Shown here: in pieces, positions 63,165-64,000 of the stretch | Layout: every line of letters begins with the position of its first letter | Position numbering within the stretch: the first letter of the stretch is position 1 | DNA from: Cordylochernes scorpioides | Lineage: Eukaryota; Arthropoda; Arachnida; Pseudoscorpiones; Chernetidae | Reading direction: 5' to 3' | NCBI GenBank assembly: GCA_030710605.1 | Contig: CP092881.1 | Location: 72,269,107-72,333,106, forward strand | DNA length: 64,000 bases | Translations under genes and position numbers: made by a program | Notes under the pieces: model-generated | Told to the model about the DNA's origin: nothing | Database searches by the model: none | What the model saw: the letters and a program-made list of their open reading frames with translations, nothing else

Positions 63165-63430
63165 TCTTCTTCTTCTTTCTTATCTCCACTCCATCATATT
63201 AGGGTATCAAGCTTGTAAAGCTTGAGATCATGACTGGGTGAAGTAGAATGTGTCTGCCTTTGTCATTAAGACTGGGAGCACTACTCAGTGGCAGGCTGAC
63301 TTAGCTCCAATATGAAATGGCCGCCTCTGACATGAACAAACGCCTTGTGCAGCCGCTCCTAACATGGTGTACAGACTCATCCTGTATCCCTGGATCAGGA
63401 GCCCTTACAGGGTACTATCAGCCGGGCTCT
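63165..63430 (-). mobile_element. SINE-B nested in a mariner
   Basis: GCCCGGCTGATAGTACCCTG to GTGGAGATAAGAAAGAAGAA. The head is missing. Confidence 0.72.
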
Positions 63431-64000
63431 CTTGGTGACGTGGAATGCTTCCACAGTAATGCTCATAGCATCGTCAATGAAAGCTGTCTGAATCTTATTA
63501 ATGGTTTCTACCTGGCTGTCGCCCAGTTTCTGATAAAATTTGATGCAATAGCGCTGCTCCACTCATTCCGTCATTTTCCTTACAATGAAAATTCGATGAG
63601 AGCACTAAATGCTACCTCACTGCTTGCCATCAACTGACACTGCTATTGACAGGTGGGAAAAAATTCACGCATGCGTATGAAGGTTCAAGGTCACCTCATG
63701 CAAGCGCGCTTCATTGAAATCTACCAGGTTTTTCGCAAAAAAAAAAAAAGTTGAATACTTCTCAAACAGACCTCGTATAAAGCTGGCACATTTAGGTTAA
63801 AATCTCAGGGGATCTCCACATGTATTTAGAGGATAATAAAACTGGTATATTCAGTGGTAATATAGTGAAGCTTTACTGTATCTTATACAATGATTTGAAA
63901 GTCCCAATTTATTCTCATTAAAATAATTTTTGTGAGAATTTTGTTTGAAATAGTTAGATAATAAAACTGAGATAAAAAAAACACACAGAAACTAAGTACA

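Larger units (their letters stand above)
62541..63775 (-). mobile_element. Decayed mariner-like element with two nested repeats
   Basis: TA-flanked ends CGAGGTCTGTTAGAAAAGTA and, inverted, CGAGGTCTGTTTGAGAAGTA. Inside, on the minus strand, is a transposase N-terminus (CIKFYQKLGDSQVETINKIQ, about 63560-63450), then a catalytic-domain piece (VMLTAFFDSRSVVPH, about 63128). The rest is frameshifted. A SINE (63165-63430) and another repeat (62595-62885) are inserted within it. Confidence 0.85.

Noticed and set aside
62541-63775. Intact transposon judged by its matching ends
   Set aside because: Inside, the transposase is broken by frameshifts and two nested repeats.

Overview
The window is repeat-rich, AT-rich animal DNA. 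It has intron-split genes with GT/AG splice sites and carries Penelope, non-LTR, LTR, mariner, piggyBac, pogo-like and Helitron relics. The assembled Grb2 protein is 211 residues and ends PYHT, like arthropod Drk rather than the 217-residue vertebrate form. I therefore suggest a protostome invertebrate, but the species cannot be fixed from sequence alone.

Genes. (1) 2009-15454 minus: a complete five-exon GRB2/drk adaptor gene (SH3-SH2-SH3). (2) 15943-41115 plus: a complete nine-exon mitochondrial carrier of the UCP4 type, 309 residues, with all phases agreeing. The two start codons face away from each other 488 bp apart, so they probably share a promoter region. (3) 50173-55354 minus: a four-exon gene, predicted here ab initio, for a 70-residue peptide with a signal peptide and a GPI-anchor-like hydrophobic tail. 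I recognise no family. No other host gene could be supported. A 100-base assembly gap (37323-37422) lies in UCP4 intron 7.

Repeats. The main feature is about 37 copies of a short element, usually two inverted arms. Each arm carries CTGANGA, a short hairpin, then GAAACGTC, which is the hammerhead ribozyme core. I call the subfamilies A (GGTAACA stem, CTGAAGA) and B (GGTGACA stem, CTGATGA). At least fourteen copies have target duplications of 9-17 bp, so they are retro-inserted and are not TA-type MITEs. Two further foldback families also carry hammerhead-like cores: C at 22.0-22.3 kb, and D at 48.7 kb, with relatives at 4.56, 44.85 and 46.34 kb. D at 48.7 kb has all three stems plus a palindromic stem III. 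A decayed Penelope GIY-YIG domain at 27.8 kb may mark the autonomous partner.

Other mobile DNA: an apparently intact maT-like DD37D mariner (47273-48575), an internally deleted mariner (30570-31323), a mariner fossil split by two other repeats (62541-63775), a piggyBac fossil with TTAA ends (12399-13694), a Helitron family (17.8, 23.2, 26.8 and 28.3 kb), pogo-like elements large and small, tRNA-Glu-like SINEs, two LINE/SINE pairs sharing 3' tails, an LTR fused to a tRNA-Ser 3' half (54616-54862), and several minisatellites. Most of the gene introns consist of these repeats.
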